Positions 32,111 through 43,289 of a stretch of DNA of 64,000 bases are shown here, piece by piece. The notes beneath the pieces were generated by a model that saw only the letters and a list, made by a program, of their open reading frames with translations, was not told the DNA's origin and searched no databases. A program made the translations under genes and the position numbers. Within the stretch, counting starts at the first letter, position 1. Each line of letters starts with the position of its first letter. Origin of the DNA: Cepaea nemoralis (Eukaryota; Mollusca; Gastropoda; Stylommatophora; Helicidae); the NCBI GenBank assembly GCA_014155875.1, contig JACEFZ010005110.1:221285-285284 (forward strand), given 5' to 3'.

Positions 32111-33165
32111 ATGGTCATCATCATTCTTGATGGATAAACACCATGTAATGTGAGCACATTATATCATGTAGGCCAGTATACCCGGAGGAATATGTGGCCA
32201 ATCTTTCCCCCACCTTCGCAGGCTTGGAGTCGAACCGGCGGTCAACCTTGCTCATGATATCAACGAAGTTCGCCATCAACTTTGTTAACATGCCATTTCT
32301 TCCTCTCAGGGTACCTTGTAAAGCACGGACTTTGCATGATAAAACGCAATGAAATCTCCACACAATAAGATTTAAACCATGAACTCCCCACGAACGCAAT
32401 TACGGCGCCCAACTAGACACATGAACTATACATAGCCCAACCAACCAGACACATCGCATAAACATTGCGTTATTATTAAATCTACCTGCCTTTCTGGCAA
32501 ATATTAATTTGGCGTGGGAGAGGCGGAAATTCGTTTCTAGCAGACTCATGTTGTATCTATGTTTGCTAGATACAGATCGGCAAAGAGAAAAATAAGAACA
32601 AAATACGAGCAAATACAGTACTTTATTCACAGCCAAATTCTGGGCTTTCCCCTTTAAGTTGTAGAAATTATTTCTTTTGGTTTTTAAACTTTGCGTCCGC
32701 GGTTGTTACACTGGAGCAAATATGCTTTAACTTTCGTGCAAAAATCAGTATTTGTTTAGGTCTGTATTGAAGCACTTCTTGTCATTTCCCTCAGACCTCA
32801 GATCAATAGAGTGAGGACGCAGATAATAGGTCCTCTGTTTCCAGAAACAGAAGTTTGTAGAAGGCAACTGAGGACAGTTAAGCTGAAGGTCAGCAACCTT
32901 GAGTGACAAAAACGCAGACGGTATAGGAGCAGTTTTTGCCAGGACCTAATCGTTTGTTTGAGCCAAATAGCTGTCTGCTCTGGCCAGGCAGAGAACTGAG
33001 GGTTGGTTTTTGTGTCTTCTGGATCGATGGCCACCTGGTTAAAGCTAAAAGTAACCCCATCGCAGATGGGATAGACACACACAAAAGTCCTTCTTTGAAC
33101 GGAAGTAAAAATAATTTATCACTTATAAATCTTGCACGTACTTAGCATGACGTTGTAATCAATTC
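32111..33165. other. mostly unrecognised non-coding stretch
   Basis: Includes a possible inverted tRNA-like B-box near 32228 (GAGTCGAACCGG). No coding exon recognised. Confidence 0.35.
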
Positions 33166-33169
33166 CACG

Positions 33170-33310
33170 TTGATTTTCTGAGCAAGTTTAGGGTCAGTAG
33201 TGTGCCTCTGCTTTCTAAACGAGAGGTCAACGTTTAAGTCCAACTGCCCGGTGTAGGCAATGATCCCATACCTCACTATCAAGGCAGAGGAAGTGTAAAA
33301 GAGAGAGCTT
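33170..33310 (-). mobile_element. chimeric SINE: B-type head, A-type tail
   Basis: Plus-strand GAGCAAGTTTAGGGTCAGTA and GCTTTCTAAACGA are the A tail; GTCCAACTGCCCGGTGTAGG and the degenerate ATGATCCCATACC B-box are the B head. Confidence 0.6.
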
Positions 33311-33396
33311 TTAACCTTTCGACAGCGCAGACGTCTAGTTAATCACTTCTTCTGCTGCTGTATCCTCTTCCTCTTTCTCGTCGTCTCCTGCTCCCG

Positions 33397-33446
33397 AAGA
33401 AGAAGAAGAAGAAGAAGAAGAAGAAGAAGAAGAAGAAGAAGAAGAA

Positions 33447-33478
<32 letters not shown>

Positions 33479-33482
33479 AGAA
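33397..33482 (+). repeat. (GAA)n microsatellite
   Basis: About 28 GAA units with a GAG interruption. Confidence 0.97.
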
Positions 33483-33484
33483 AG

Positions 33485-33725
33485 CTTAGCCTGGATTTAG
33501 AGACCATGTGTTGCCCATGCATCATGGTCCATCTCTCGGCCTGTCTAGTTTACTCCAGAGGAAAAGTAACACCAAAACGTCTGGAACAAGACAAGCTGCA
33601 GAAGCTGCTGGATCAGCAAAGCAATGCTCTACTTGACCGCCTGTCGGATCTTCTATCCTAGACCGGTTGCCGACCAAGGCTTACAGCCAGGTCTGCCCTG
33701 CCATGATATTTAGTCCTTAGGTTAA
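33485..33725 (-). repeat. Rep-1 dispersed repeat
   Basis: GCAGAAGCTGCTGGATCAGC, AAGCAATGCTCTACTTGACC and TGCCCTGCCATGATATTTAG match 14100-14412. It directly follows the GAA array. Confidence 0.75.
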
Positions 33726-34664
33726 TATACACATATGTTCTCACTTTTATTGTTCGCAAGTACAGAACTAGCACGATACAGGGCTGAGGGAAAAAAAAAG
33801 GGGGGGGGGGGGATTCTTCGGCAATGTCGTTCAATCATAGAATGTATTTTTCTTAGGTGCATCATAAACCCATTCTATTTGAAGAAGACTTAATTTTTGG
33901 TGTGTCCGTAACGCTGGCTTTAACACGGGGTATGTGTGTGCGAAGACAAACGGGGAGTTTATTAAACACTACGATATATATCAGGGGTGGCCAACACGAG
34001 GCACGCGGGCCGCTTGCAGACCGCTGGAGAGTCATGTTGCAGCCCGCGGAGCTAGGTCAAATGAACATAATTGTTAAGTTTATTGTACATATCACCAAAA
34101 GAACAGTACATCAAGAGTGGTTCGTATCATATATTTTTATATTTTAGCTAAGAGAAATTTGAAATATCTCGCATTTTTGGAAAAATTCATTGGTTTTGAG
34201 CTATTTTAAATATCTCGCATTCTCGGGAAAATTCATAGATTTTAGTTATTTAAAATATCCCGCTATTTGACACTCAAGGATACTTAATTTTTTTGTCCGA
34301 CGCTAGGTTTTGATACATTTTAATATGAGACTTCAACTTCTGAAATATATGTTCTGTGGTCTTCGGCGTCTTCGGGAAGCTCGCAACGCCATCGGGCTCA
34401 TACTCATAACTACTTTCAGTCCAGCTTAACAAAGTCCGTGTTATTCTGTAGTTTCGTTTTATTATCGCCACTGCGTCTGGAGAGATTTTGCGATCGACGT
34501 TAAAATACACATTTATCATATTTATAATAAGAGTTCAAACTACTTTAACCAAGTATCCTGTCTACCATATCGTTTTATTTATGTAATTTAAATTAATTAA
34601 TTATTATTAATTAGTATTACCTGTGGATTGTTATTTTTTTTTCAGTTAAAAACAAAGACCTACC

Positions 34665-36586
34665 ATGGCGTCAACTAGTAAAGACGTTGGACCAAAGAAG
34701 AGAAGAATCACAGAAGAATAAAGATATTTTCAAGAGAGGTGGACTATAAACTATTGCTTCGTGGAAATTAAAACAAAGCCCATATACTTGATATGCAACA
34801 AATCTGTTTCTGTTTTGAAAGAGTATAACATGAAACGGCACTACGAGACTAAACAAGCAAATAAGTTTGATAAGTAAAAAAGGGCAATTTCGACAAGACC
34901 AAGTAAATGACTTTAAAAAAAATTCTGCACAACAAAAGAAATTTACTAGAGCGGGTTCAGAGTCAACGATTGTAAAAGCCAGTTATGCAGTAGCCATGAT
35001 ACTAGCAGAAAATTCGAAGCCATATTCAGATGGTGAAATGGTTAAGGCATGTTTGGAGAGCGTCGTTGAAATTCTGTGCCCAGAAAAGAAGGATGTCTCA
35101 AAAATATGTCTGTCTCGCCAGACTATTACTAGGCGGGTGGACGATATTGGAAAACATTTTGAAGATAATTGGAAAATTCGAGCATCCGAGTTTATATTTT
35201 ATGCTCTAGCATTGGGAGAAAGCACAGATATGGCAGATACTGCCCAACTAGCAATTTTTATCAGGGGTGTTGATGTCCATTTAAAAAAAGACAAAAGAAT
35301 TAGCGGCACTATATCCACTTAAGGACATGACTAAGTCACGAGATTTGTTAGAGGCAGTTACATCGACATTGAATCGCTTTTCGTTACAACTTAACAACTT
35401 ATCGGGCTTAACAACGGATGGTGATCCAGCAATGATTGGGAAACACGAAGATATAGTAAAATTGATTAAAAATGAGGCCTCCGAAGTCGGCAATACGTCA
35501 ATGCGAAATTTTTCATTGCATTATTCATCAGGAGAATTATGTTCGAAGTCCCTCAAATGGACCATATCATGAAAGTGGTCGTCAAAATAGTGATCTTCAT
35601 TAAGTCGAACGGGTCGAATCACCGTCAATCCCACGAATTTCTAAAGTCTTTGGACTCAGATTTTAATGACGTTACATTTTATGCAGAAGTAAGATGGATG
35701 ACCCGTGCCAAATTGCTGAAAAGAGTGTTTGATTTGCAGCAAGAAATGCAATCATTCTTTGCAAGCAAGTCAAAAAGTATCCCACAGTTTGAAGACAAAG
35801 AGTGGGTTTGCGAATTTGCATTTCTGGTCGAAATAAGTAGCCACCTAAATGACGTTAATACTCGTCTACAAAGGGAATATCATTTAATTAATAAGATGTA
35901 TGTACAGACCAGATGGAATCAGAGGAAGAGGCCGACCACGTAAACGTTGGACGGAGAGAATAGCAGAGTCCATGGGAATATCGATATATGAAGCCCATAA
36001 TCGGGCACTCTCACGAAGTTTAGACTTCACTTCGACACCGCAAGGTACAAGAGGAACTTAATGAGATGAGATGAGATGTATGATCACATTTCTGCATTTC
36101 AAATGAAACTTGGTCTTTGAGAAAAACAGTTGAGGACAAAATACTTTACTCACTTTCCTACATTGCCGTTGCAATCAGACGTCACACAGGAGGCGGCGGA
36201 TAAATACGCTTCTTTGATATTTGACTTAAACCTCGAATGTGAAAACCGATTTCAGGATTTTAAAACAAAAAATCATGTGCTGTTTTGTGCATTTGCAAGG
36301 CCATTCGCGGTAGACGTTAAATTTATTACCAGGAAAATTACAAATGGAACAATGTTAAATGTGCTGTGATACTCAGTTAAAGGAGAAATTCCATCAAGTT
36401 GGTTTGGAAGAGTTCTATAAAATGTATTCGGACAAGGACAAATATCCTGCATTCTACAAACATGCTCTGTCGATGGTTTCACTATTTGGAAACACTTATG
36501 TGTGTGAACAGCTTTTTAGTCGCATTAAGCACATCAAATTACAAGTGAGAACACGAATTACTGATGTTCATTTGGAAAACTGTTAG
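34665..36586 (+). pseudogene. hAT transposase (ZBED/GTF2IRD2-like), broken
   Basis: From an ATG at 34665 a BED-type zinc finger can be read (ICNKS, then KRHYETKQ), with its first Cys changed to Tyr and the last His to Gln, and with stops near 34718 and 34874. The transposase core follows: SRQTITRRVDDIG, LTTDGDPAM (catalytic-Asp region), VRWMTRAKLLKRVFDL and, after a LINE insertion, a C-terminal dimerisation block with YPAFYKHALSMVSLFGNTYV and CEQLFSRI. It resembles the transposases that gave rise to vertebrate GTF2IRD2/ZBED-type genes. At least four stops or frameshifts make it inactive. Confidence 0.88.
35903..36073 (+). mobile_element. LINE 3' end inserted in the hAT transposase
   Basis: Flanked by a 9-bp duplication AGATGTATG (35894-35902 and 36074-36082). 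It encodes GRGRPRKRWTERIAESMGI, the RT C-terminal tail, and ends in an ATGAG repeat. A second copy of this subfamily is inverted at 61150-61395. Confidence 0.9.
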
Positions 36587-36989
36587 TCGAGATCAATTTT
36601 TATGCACTTAGTTCTGCAAAACAAAGTCAGATGTCTCACTTTTAAATATTTTTAAATTGTCTAATAAATATGTTTGACTCTCAGTTATGTTTTATTTTCT
36701 TTAAAAATAAATGAATAAATAAAAAAATAAATATACATATTGCTTTTTTGGGGGTTTTGTTTACATTAAACCAGGCAAGCGTTTGACTACGATCTCATTT
36801 ATTGGGAAGCGACGATGTGGTCGAAGCTGCAGCACGCTTGCTTGTTTACTTTAATTAACAAGCAAACAAAAACCAAAAAAAAAAAAAAAAGTAGGTGCGT
36901 GGCCCGACAGGAAATATTATTTCTGAAATTTGGCCCGCCTGCTGGAAAGGGTAGCCACCCCTGATGTATACTATCTCTCCCTGTACATC

Positions 36990-37290
36990 GTCCTCCTCCA
37001 CCCACTCCTCCTGCTCCTAATGTTGCTCCTGCTGCTGCTCCTGCTGCTCCTCCTCCTTCACCACCCACTCCTCCTGCACCTCATGCTCCTCCTGCACCTC
37101 CTGCTCCTCCTGCGACTCCTGCTCCTCCTCCTCCCCGTGCTCATCCTCCTCCCCGTGCTCATCCTCCTCCTCCTCCTCCTCCTTCTTCTTCTTCTTCTTC
37201 TTCTTCTTCTTCTTCTTCTTCTTCTTCTTCTTCTTCTTCTTCTTCTTCTTCTTCTTCTTCTTCTTCTTCTTCTTCTTCTTCTTCTCCGGT
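36990..37290 (+). repeat. CTC/CTT pyrimidine tract
   Basis: Degenerate CTCCTG units pass into about 35 pure CTT repeats (~37180-37285). Leucine-rich frames here are compositional. Confidence 0.95.
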
Positions 37291-37860
37291 TAATTGTTCA
37301 TTCTGCTCCTCCTATTGACTCTTCTCTTTCGTCTCCACTAACACCCTCATCTCCTCCTTCTACTTTCCGCTGTTGACACTTAAATCATAATAATAGTTTA
37401 TATTATTCTTCTTTCCGCCTGCGTTAACGTTCGTTTTTTATATCTCATGTCAACTTATCCAAAGAATATTGCAGTCCGAGACTATGTATTCCTTTCACTC
37501 CCCTCTCCTCATTATTGCAGACGGCAAGAGGCCACCACGGTCCCGGTTTAACCGTACTGAACCAATTGCCCCGAGGTAACATTTGTGATTGCCAACGAAC
37601 TGAGCAGACAGATTTGGATTCTTCGACATTTTCCAGGTCACTAAAAATTCGCCACGAGGCGTTTTATAGGATGGTATTTGTAAGTCTGTTAAAAGCTTTC
37701 AAATATTTGAAAGATAATTTTCCAGTTGGATAAATGCACTGTTATAATGAATTTATCATCGAAGACAATTGAAATGGGTTTAATTGCCGTAAAGCGTGGT
37801 CATGTAAACAGTAGGAGAAAAGACAAAGTGTATGCCATATTACAATAATAAGCAAATAAG
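37291..37860. other. single-copy-looking stretch with a possible small exon
   Basis: No repeat recognised. A pyrimidine-rich acceptor ending CATTATTGCAG at 37520 and a donor GAG|GTAACA at 37575 bound 55 bp, open in two frames. Support is weak. Confidence 0.25.
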
Positions 37861-37861
37861 T

Positions 37862-38262
37862 AGTAAAGATCTTTTCCCACACGTCTTAAGGTATAATGGG
37901 TATATGGTGCAATACTCATGTTTACGAGGGTAAGTTAATAAGTAAATCACAAATGGCTGTAGAAAAATAACTAAAGATGATAACAATAACAATAACGGTT
38001 TGGGAGGACTGATAAAACGATGGGATAAGTGCATCAATATTGGCGGAAATTATGTTGGGAAATAAAGGGACAATGTATGTATAAAAATAAACTGGTTTCA
38101 AGTTGTTACCATATTTAGTTATTTTTTTTAACAGCCATTTGTGACCTACCTATTAACTTACCCCCGTATATAGGCCAAACGGCAATCGCTAGACGATGTG
38201 GTTAGTATCACGCCGGCCGCTTTTATTTCCCGGTGCTCATTTTAGGCTGGATCGACATGGGA
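37862..38262 (-). mobile_element. SINE C, split by a MITE
   Basis: The left part holds ATAATGGGTATATGGTGCAA; the right part GGTTAGTATCACGCCGGCCG, TTCCCGGTGCTCATTTTAGG and CTGGATCGACATGGGAG. The MITE at 37925-38166 separates them. Confidence 0.65.
37925..38166. mobile_element. Tc1/mariner-type MITE with ~50-bp inverted repeats
   Basis: The left end CGAGGGTAAGTTAATAAGTA continues to GGCTGTAGAAAAATAACTAA. The right end is its inverse (TAGTTATTTTTTTTAACAGC to TATTAACTTACCCCCG). TA dinucleotides flank both ends (37923-37924, 38167-38168). It has no coding capacity. Confidence 0.88.
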
Positions 38263-38274
38263 GTTCGGGTTAAT

Positions 38275-38868
38275 TTAATTGATTAAGTGCTACGGGATGA
38301 TAAATCATCTTATTCGAACTTCTTGTAACTGCCATGGGCTTATAAATCAAACTATGGTTAGCATATAATTACAGTAGATTGCCCTATACAATACCATTTA
38401 ATTGACAAATTTTAAGTCGTAAATAACATCTTTAAAAAAAACAAACTGTAATATACCTCTACTTCTAATTTTCTGCAATCCATTTGTTTTTGGTTCAACC
38501 CTACATTTTGCTTGGCACTGAAATTGTTTACAGTAGAAGAATACTGAGCTATCTGGGATTGGACCTGGTGCAATGAAGTTAATCCTCCGGCCCTTAATTC
38601 CTTTAACAGACTCTGTGCCAATTAAAAAGCAAGTTTGGACACACACAAATGGATTGCGGAAAAATAGGAAGTAGTGGAATGTCACAGTTATGACTTAAAA
38701 GTTATTAATAAGGTAGCAGCAATGGTTTATTATATATCAAATTAAAGGGTTTTGCCTTTGGAAAACTACTGTATTGATATTTTAACTATAGTTTGGTTTA
38801 TAAGCCCAAGGCAGTTAAGGGAATTACTAATAGGACGATGTCTAACCCCATGGCCCTGAATCAGTTAA
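38275..38868. mobile_element. MITE-D, complete copy (594 bp)
   Basis: Left end TTAATTGATTAAGTGCTACG; the right end, on the other strand, reads TTAACTGATTCAGGGCCATG. The inverted repeat extends about 37 bp with mismatches. TTAA at both outer ends suggests a TTAA target, as in piggyBac-like elements, but this is inferred. Related copies: 23135, 44740, 59660. Confidence 0.75.
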
Positions 38869-38994
38869 AAACACAGCGACTAGGTTATCAATATCATTGG
38901 GTCGGGGAGGGGAGGAGGTGCCGATTCCTTCTAGTAACATAAGAAGAGGAGAATTTGTATATTGGGGAAATGACACGAAGAGGACGTTGGCCAG

Positions 38995-40213
38995 TAAGTT
39001 TCACGTGTCACGGGACCATACTGTAATCACCACAAGTCTATGCTAGTCATGCAAGGCATAGTTGCTGGAAGTAGTTTCAGGTGTCACGGGACCATATTGT
39101 AATCACCACAAGTCTATGCTAGTCACGCAAGGCATAGTTGCTGGAAGAAGTATCACGTGTCACTGGACCATATTGTAATCACCACAAGTTTATGCTAGTC
39201 ATGCAAGGCATAGTTGCTGGAAGAAGTATCACGTGTCACGGGACCATACTGTAATCACCACAAGTCTATGCTAGTCATGCATGGCATAGTTGCTGGAAGA
39301 AGTATCACGTGTCACGGGACCATACTGTAATCACCACAAGTCTATGCTAGTCATGCAAGGCATAGTTGCTGGAAGTAGTTTCACGTGTCACGGGACCATA
39401 CTGTAATCACCACAAGTCTATGCTAGTCATGCAAGGCATAGTTGCTGGAAGAAGTATCACGTGTCACGGGACCATACTGTAATCACCACAAGTCTATGCT
39501 AGTCATGCAAGGCATAGTTGCTGGAAGAAGTATCACGTGTCACGGGACCATACTGTAATCACCACAAGTCTATGCTAGTCATGCAAGACATAGTTGCTGG
39601 AAGTAGTTTTACGTGTCACGGGACCATATTGTAATCACCACAAGTCTATGCTAGTCATGCATGGCATAGTTGCTGGAAGTAGTTTTACGTGTCACGGGAC
39701 CATATTGTAATCACCACAAGTCTATGCTAGTCATGCAAGGCATAGTTGCTGGAAGAAGTATCACGTGTCACGGGACCATACTGTAATCACCACAAGTCTA
39801 TGCTAGTCATGCAAGGCATAGTTGCTGGAAGAAGTATCACGTGTCACTGGACCATACTGTAATCACCACAAGTCTATGCTAGTCATGCAAGGCATAGTTG
39901 CTGGAAGAAGTATCACGTGTCACTGGACCATATTGTAATCACCACAAGTCTATGCTAGTCATGCAAGGCATAGTTGCTGGAAGAAGTATCACGTGTCACG
40001 GGACCATACTGTAATCACCACAAGTCTATGCTAGTCATGCAAGGCATAGTTGCTGGAAGAAGTATCACGTGTCACGGGCCATACTGTAATCACCACAAGT
40101 GTATGCTAGCCATGCAAGGCATAGTTGCTGGAAGTAGGTTCACGTGTCACGGGACCATACTGTAATCACCACAAGTCTATGCTAGCCATGCAAGGCATAG
40201 TTGCTGGAAGACG
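38995..40213 (+). repeat. 76-bp tandem repeat, 16 copies
   Basis: TGTCAC starts at 39006, 39082, 39158, 39234 and so on to 40070 (76-bp steps), with a last copy at 40145. Units contain CGGGACCATACTGTAATCAC, CACAAGTCTATGCTAGTCAT and GCATAGTTGCTGGAAG. Most units carry CACGTG; a few have CAGGTG or TACGTG. Confidence 0.97.
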
Positions 40214-40330
40214 AGACAGGGGGTGACCAGCACGAAGGTGGGCACGGGACATTAAAGACACCGTTGGCATTAAAATGTACGAGGCGTGGGACTTGCTATT
40301 AGATCGAGACTATTTCCGATGGGTCATGAA
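40205..40330 (+). pseudogene. LINE C-terminal remnant after the satellite
   Basis: Reads PARRWARDIKDTVGIKMYEA, then DRDYFRWVMK, the usual end of an animal LINE polyprotein, with one stop near the start. The sequence before the satellite (~38965-38995, MTRRGRWP) resembles the piece that should precede it. Confidence 0.7.
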
Positions 40331-40379
40331 GGGACCTGCTATAAGAATATACAAATCAGTAAGTTTATAGTTGTTTATA

Positions 40380-40922
40380 CGAGGTGGCTTCAAGTTAAAA
40401 CCTTGAAAGTGTGATATAAATTGCAATAACCATGCCATTGTCTTGTAACTTATCACTATTGTTGTTAAAGACATCAATAGTGTAAATCTGGTGACATCAC
40501 GGTGCAGACGAACAGGGTGACGCCATAAGGACAGTTTAAACATGGCCGCCCCACTTTTGACATGCACCAAAGAGGAACAGCGTTCTGTTATCCGTTTGTT
40601 TGATACGTGACGGGGTGAAAGCTATAGAAATTCATCGGCGAATGAAGGTCCAGTATGGCGATTCATGCATGTCAGTCCACCAAGTGTATGAGTGGAATAG
40701 GAAGTGTAAATGTTCGGTCCGATGAAGAGGTCTAGCAGGTGTTGCATGAGTGGGTACACACGCGACCAAGATAATCTTTATCTGCACGAATCCAAGCACT
40801 TTTTCAGCGCTGGAGGACTTGCATTGAACGCAGTGGCGACTATTATCAACAAATGATACATTTGTTCTTTGCTGTTTGAAAATATACTTTAAAAAAAAAG
40901 TTTTTCATTTGAAGCCTCCTCG
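40380..40922 (+). mobile_element. mariner element with internal deletion
   Basis: Ends CGAGGTGGCTTCAAGTTAAA and, inverted, CGAGGAGGCTTCAAATGAAA, each next to a TA. The N-terminal transposase helix-turn-helix is visible (KEEQRSVIRLFD; IEIHRRMKVQYGD; HQVYEWNRK) with a frameshift. It joins directly to the C-terminal end (ARIQALFQRW; CIERSGDY). The catalytic core is deleted, so it is a non-autonomous derivative. Confidence 0.9.
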
Positions 40923-40924
40923 TA

Positions 40925-41150
40925 CATTTCCCTCACCATAATCCTCTTGGGCAAAAGCATAATTTTGCCGACGCCCACACAGCTGTTGAAGACATTCTTG
41001 GAATCTATCCGTTGAAATCTCTCCAAGTTGCGTTATCGCTTGGTGATAACTTCCTGAACATACTAGAATCCCGCCCTTTCGCAGTCGATTTGTTGCGAGG
41101 AAACAAGAAATAATCACGCCGAGCCTGGTTTGGATAATATAGATGCTGTT
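40925..41150 (-). pseudogene. second mariner transposase remnant
   Basis: On the minus strand, RRDYFLFPRNKSTAKGR matches the region around the third catalytic Asp. After a frameshift, STDRFQECLQQLCGRRQNYA and DYGEGN match the mariner C-terminus. It belongs to a different mariner lineage from the element immediately to its left. Confidence 0.65.
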
Positions 41151-41880
41151 TTTTCGGATTGTCGCATTGTGCGTTTCGAGGCACTGCTATACCAGTAGAG
41201 ACCATGGTGTTAGCGAAATGTGTAAAAAATCAGAAGACAACGGCAATGAAAAAAAATAGTGGTCTAATTGCAAAAATACCAACTGCTTGTATCCCATTGC
41301 TAATGAAAACGCTAGGTCCTCTTTGCGATTGCCATTGCAATGAATGAGCTAGCTCGCTAGCTCTTTACTTTTTTTTCTCTACCCCCCCCCCCCCCCCACC
41401 TCCACCTCCCACCTCCACCTCCTCTACGTTGAAAGCTATAGTTATCGATCGGGATTCGAACCTGTCACCTCCAAATAACGACGGTGCCTCGCTGCAGAAA
41501 CAAGTGTACTTCGATGCATGACTATTAGGTGTCTGTTTATTTTTCGCTTAATTACCTTTTCAGTGACAATTTAATAATAATAATAATATCGCGTTGCCAT
41601 TATAATGTAGTAATGGTATTTATATTCCCTCAATGAAAAAAAGCTCATATTGTTTCTTGTCAATATTTTCTCCAACATTCTTCACGATATTTTCAGCACG
41701 TTGCAATGTTGTATATCATATCAAATTGTACGTTTGCTAATGTTTTTATACGATATCACGTTTATATGTTTGCTCCTTTATATTTTGGTTACTCCTTCTT
41801 GCAGCACATTTAAATATTATATTTTACTTTATTAGCATGTGTGTAATTCATACTAAAGCTCAAATATTGTATGTTTAATT
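41151..41880. other. non-coding stretch with an inverted tRNA-like head
   Basis: At 41430-41530 (minus) a B-box ACAGGTTCGAATCCCGATCG is present, suggesting a tRNA-derived SINE head. A 16-base poly(C) run (41382-41397) and AT-rich sequence make up the rest. Confidence 0.4.
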
Positions 41881-41884
41881 ATTT

Positions 41885-42480
41885 TTCAAATTATGTCTGT
41901 CTGCCTTACATCAGCCTGCCAGCTTGTCTGTCTGATTTGCTTAACTGCCCGTCTGACTGTCCGCCTGACTTATCTGGCTATCAGTCAGTCTTGTATGTTT
42001 ATTTGTCTGTCTATTCAAATATCTGTCTGCCAAATCAACTGCCTGTCTGTCTACTTGTGGGTTTGCTTGCCTGTCGGTCTACCTGACTGCCTTTGCGTCA
42101 GTTTACCTTCTTGTTTGTCTGCCTGCCTGCCTGTCCATTCGCCGGCCTGTCTCTTTGTCTGCCTAATTGTATGTATGCCTACCTGGCAGTCTGCCTACAT
42201 GCCTTTTGCCTATCTGCCTACCTGCTTGTTTGCTTAGCTGCCTGTCTGCCTACATGCCTGCCTGTTTGTTCGCCGGGATGTCATTTTGTATGCCTACCCT
42301 ATCTCTCTTTCTGTCTGACTGCCTGTTTGTCCATCTAACTAATTGTCTGTCTATCCGCCTTTTGGCCTGTTAGTCTATTTGTCTGTTTATCTGTCTGTCT
42401 GAATACTTATTTCTGTGTTTGTCTATCTACCTGTCTGTCTATTTGCCCGGCTGTCATATATTCGTCAACTAGACTGTCTA
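41885..42480 (+). repeat. degenerate CTGT/CTGC tetranucleotide region
   Basis: CTGTCTGCCTACCTG-type units with much drift; Cys/Leu/Ser-rich frames are compositional. Confidence 0.9.
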
Positions 42481-42481
42481 T

Positions 42482-42832
42482 CGTGTATCCGTCTACCTGT
42501 CTGTCTCTCTGACCGTCTGTCGTGTATCCGTCTACCTGTCTGTCTCTCTGACCGTCTGTCGTGTATCCGTCTACCTGTCTGTCTCTCTGACCGTCTGTCG
42601 TGTATCCGTCTACCTGTCTGTCTCTCTGCCCATCTGTCGTGTATCCATCTACCTGTCTGTCTCTCTGCCCGTCTGTCGTGTATCCGTCTACCTGTCTGTC
42701 TCTCTGCCCGTCTGTCGTGTATCCGTCTACCTGTCTATCTCTCTGACCGTCTGTCGTGTATCCGTCTACCTGTCTATCTCTCTGCCCGTCTGTCGTGTAT
42801 CCGTCTATCTGTCTGTCTCTCTGCCCGTCTGA
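42482..42832 (+). repeat. 39-bp tandem repeat, ~9 copies
   Basis: Unit CGTGTATCCGTCTACCTGTC plus TGTCTCTCTGACCGTCTGT, grown from the surrounding CTGT repeats. Because 39 is divisible by 3, frames stay open. Confidence 0.95.
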
Positions 42833-42837
42833 TTATC

Positions 42838-43150
42838 AAATTCCAGCAAGTGGGGATAGGAGAGAGGTTTTACTGGCTCAAAGAGGGTCAAATTCCGGCA
42901 AACAAGGATAGAGGAGAGGTTATACTGGCTCAGAGATGGTAAAATTCTAACAAGTGAGGATAGCGGAGAGGTTTTACTTTTCTCATAGATGGTCAAATCA
43001 CAGCAAGTGGGGATAGGGGAGAGGTTATACTGGCTCAGAGATAGTCACATTCCAACACGTGAGGATAGCAGAGAGGTTATACTGGCTCAGAGATGGTCAA
43101 ATCAGAAGTGAAGATAGCGGAGAGGTTGTACAGGATCGAAGATGATCAAA
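42838..43150 (+). repeat. ~52-bp tandem repeat, ~6 copies
   Basis: Units with AAATTCCAGCAAGTGGGGAT, AGGAGAGAGGTTTTACTGGC and TCAGAGATGGT. Confidence 0.9.
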
Positions 43151-43154
43151 TCCC

Positions 43155-43270
43155 ACCAAGTGTTATTGGGGTCCACTAGGCTTGTATCACCGTACCCTGC
43201 CATGCATGTGGTAAGAAGCGACTATCGAGGGTTGGATTAACACCTCACCCGTAGAAAAATGTGGCCCACA
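43155..43270 (-). repeat. dispersed repeat with CATGCATGT..GAAGCGAC
   Basis: Inverse of the copies at 26960 and 31680 (CCCTGCCATGCATGTGGTAA, then GAAGCGACTATCGAGGGTTG). Confidence 0.55.
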
Positions 43271-43289
43271 TTTCGTTAAGTGAGTTGTT

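Larger units (their letters stand above)
33982..36963 (+). mobile_element. hAT DNA transposon, complete outline, inactive
   Basis: Terminal inverted repeats start CAGGGGTGGCCAAC (33982) and end GTAGCCACCCCTG (36963). They are flanked by an 8-bp target duplication with two mismatches (ATATATAT at 33974-33981, ATGTATAC at 36964-36971), as expected for hAT elements. The 2,982-bp length suits an autonomous element, but the transposase is broken and a LINE tail has inserted into it. Confidence 0.9.

Noticed and set aside
34665..36586. Domesticated ZBED/GTF2IRD2-like host gene
   Set aside because: It has stops, frameshifts, a nested LINE and its own TIRs with target duplication, so it is a dead transposon.
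36930..37376. 148-codon leucine-rich frame
   Set aside because: Produced by CTC/CTT repeats; no signal peptide or splice context.
41871..42942. Cysteine-rich frames up to 175 codons that could resemble secreted Cys-rich proteins or toxins
   Set aside because: Cys/Leu/Ser periodicity comes from CTGT repeats; the frame passes through unrelated repeat types and has no recognisable fold.
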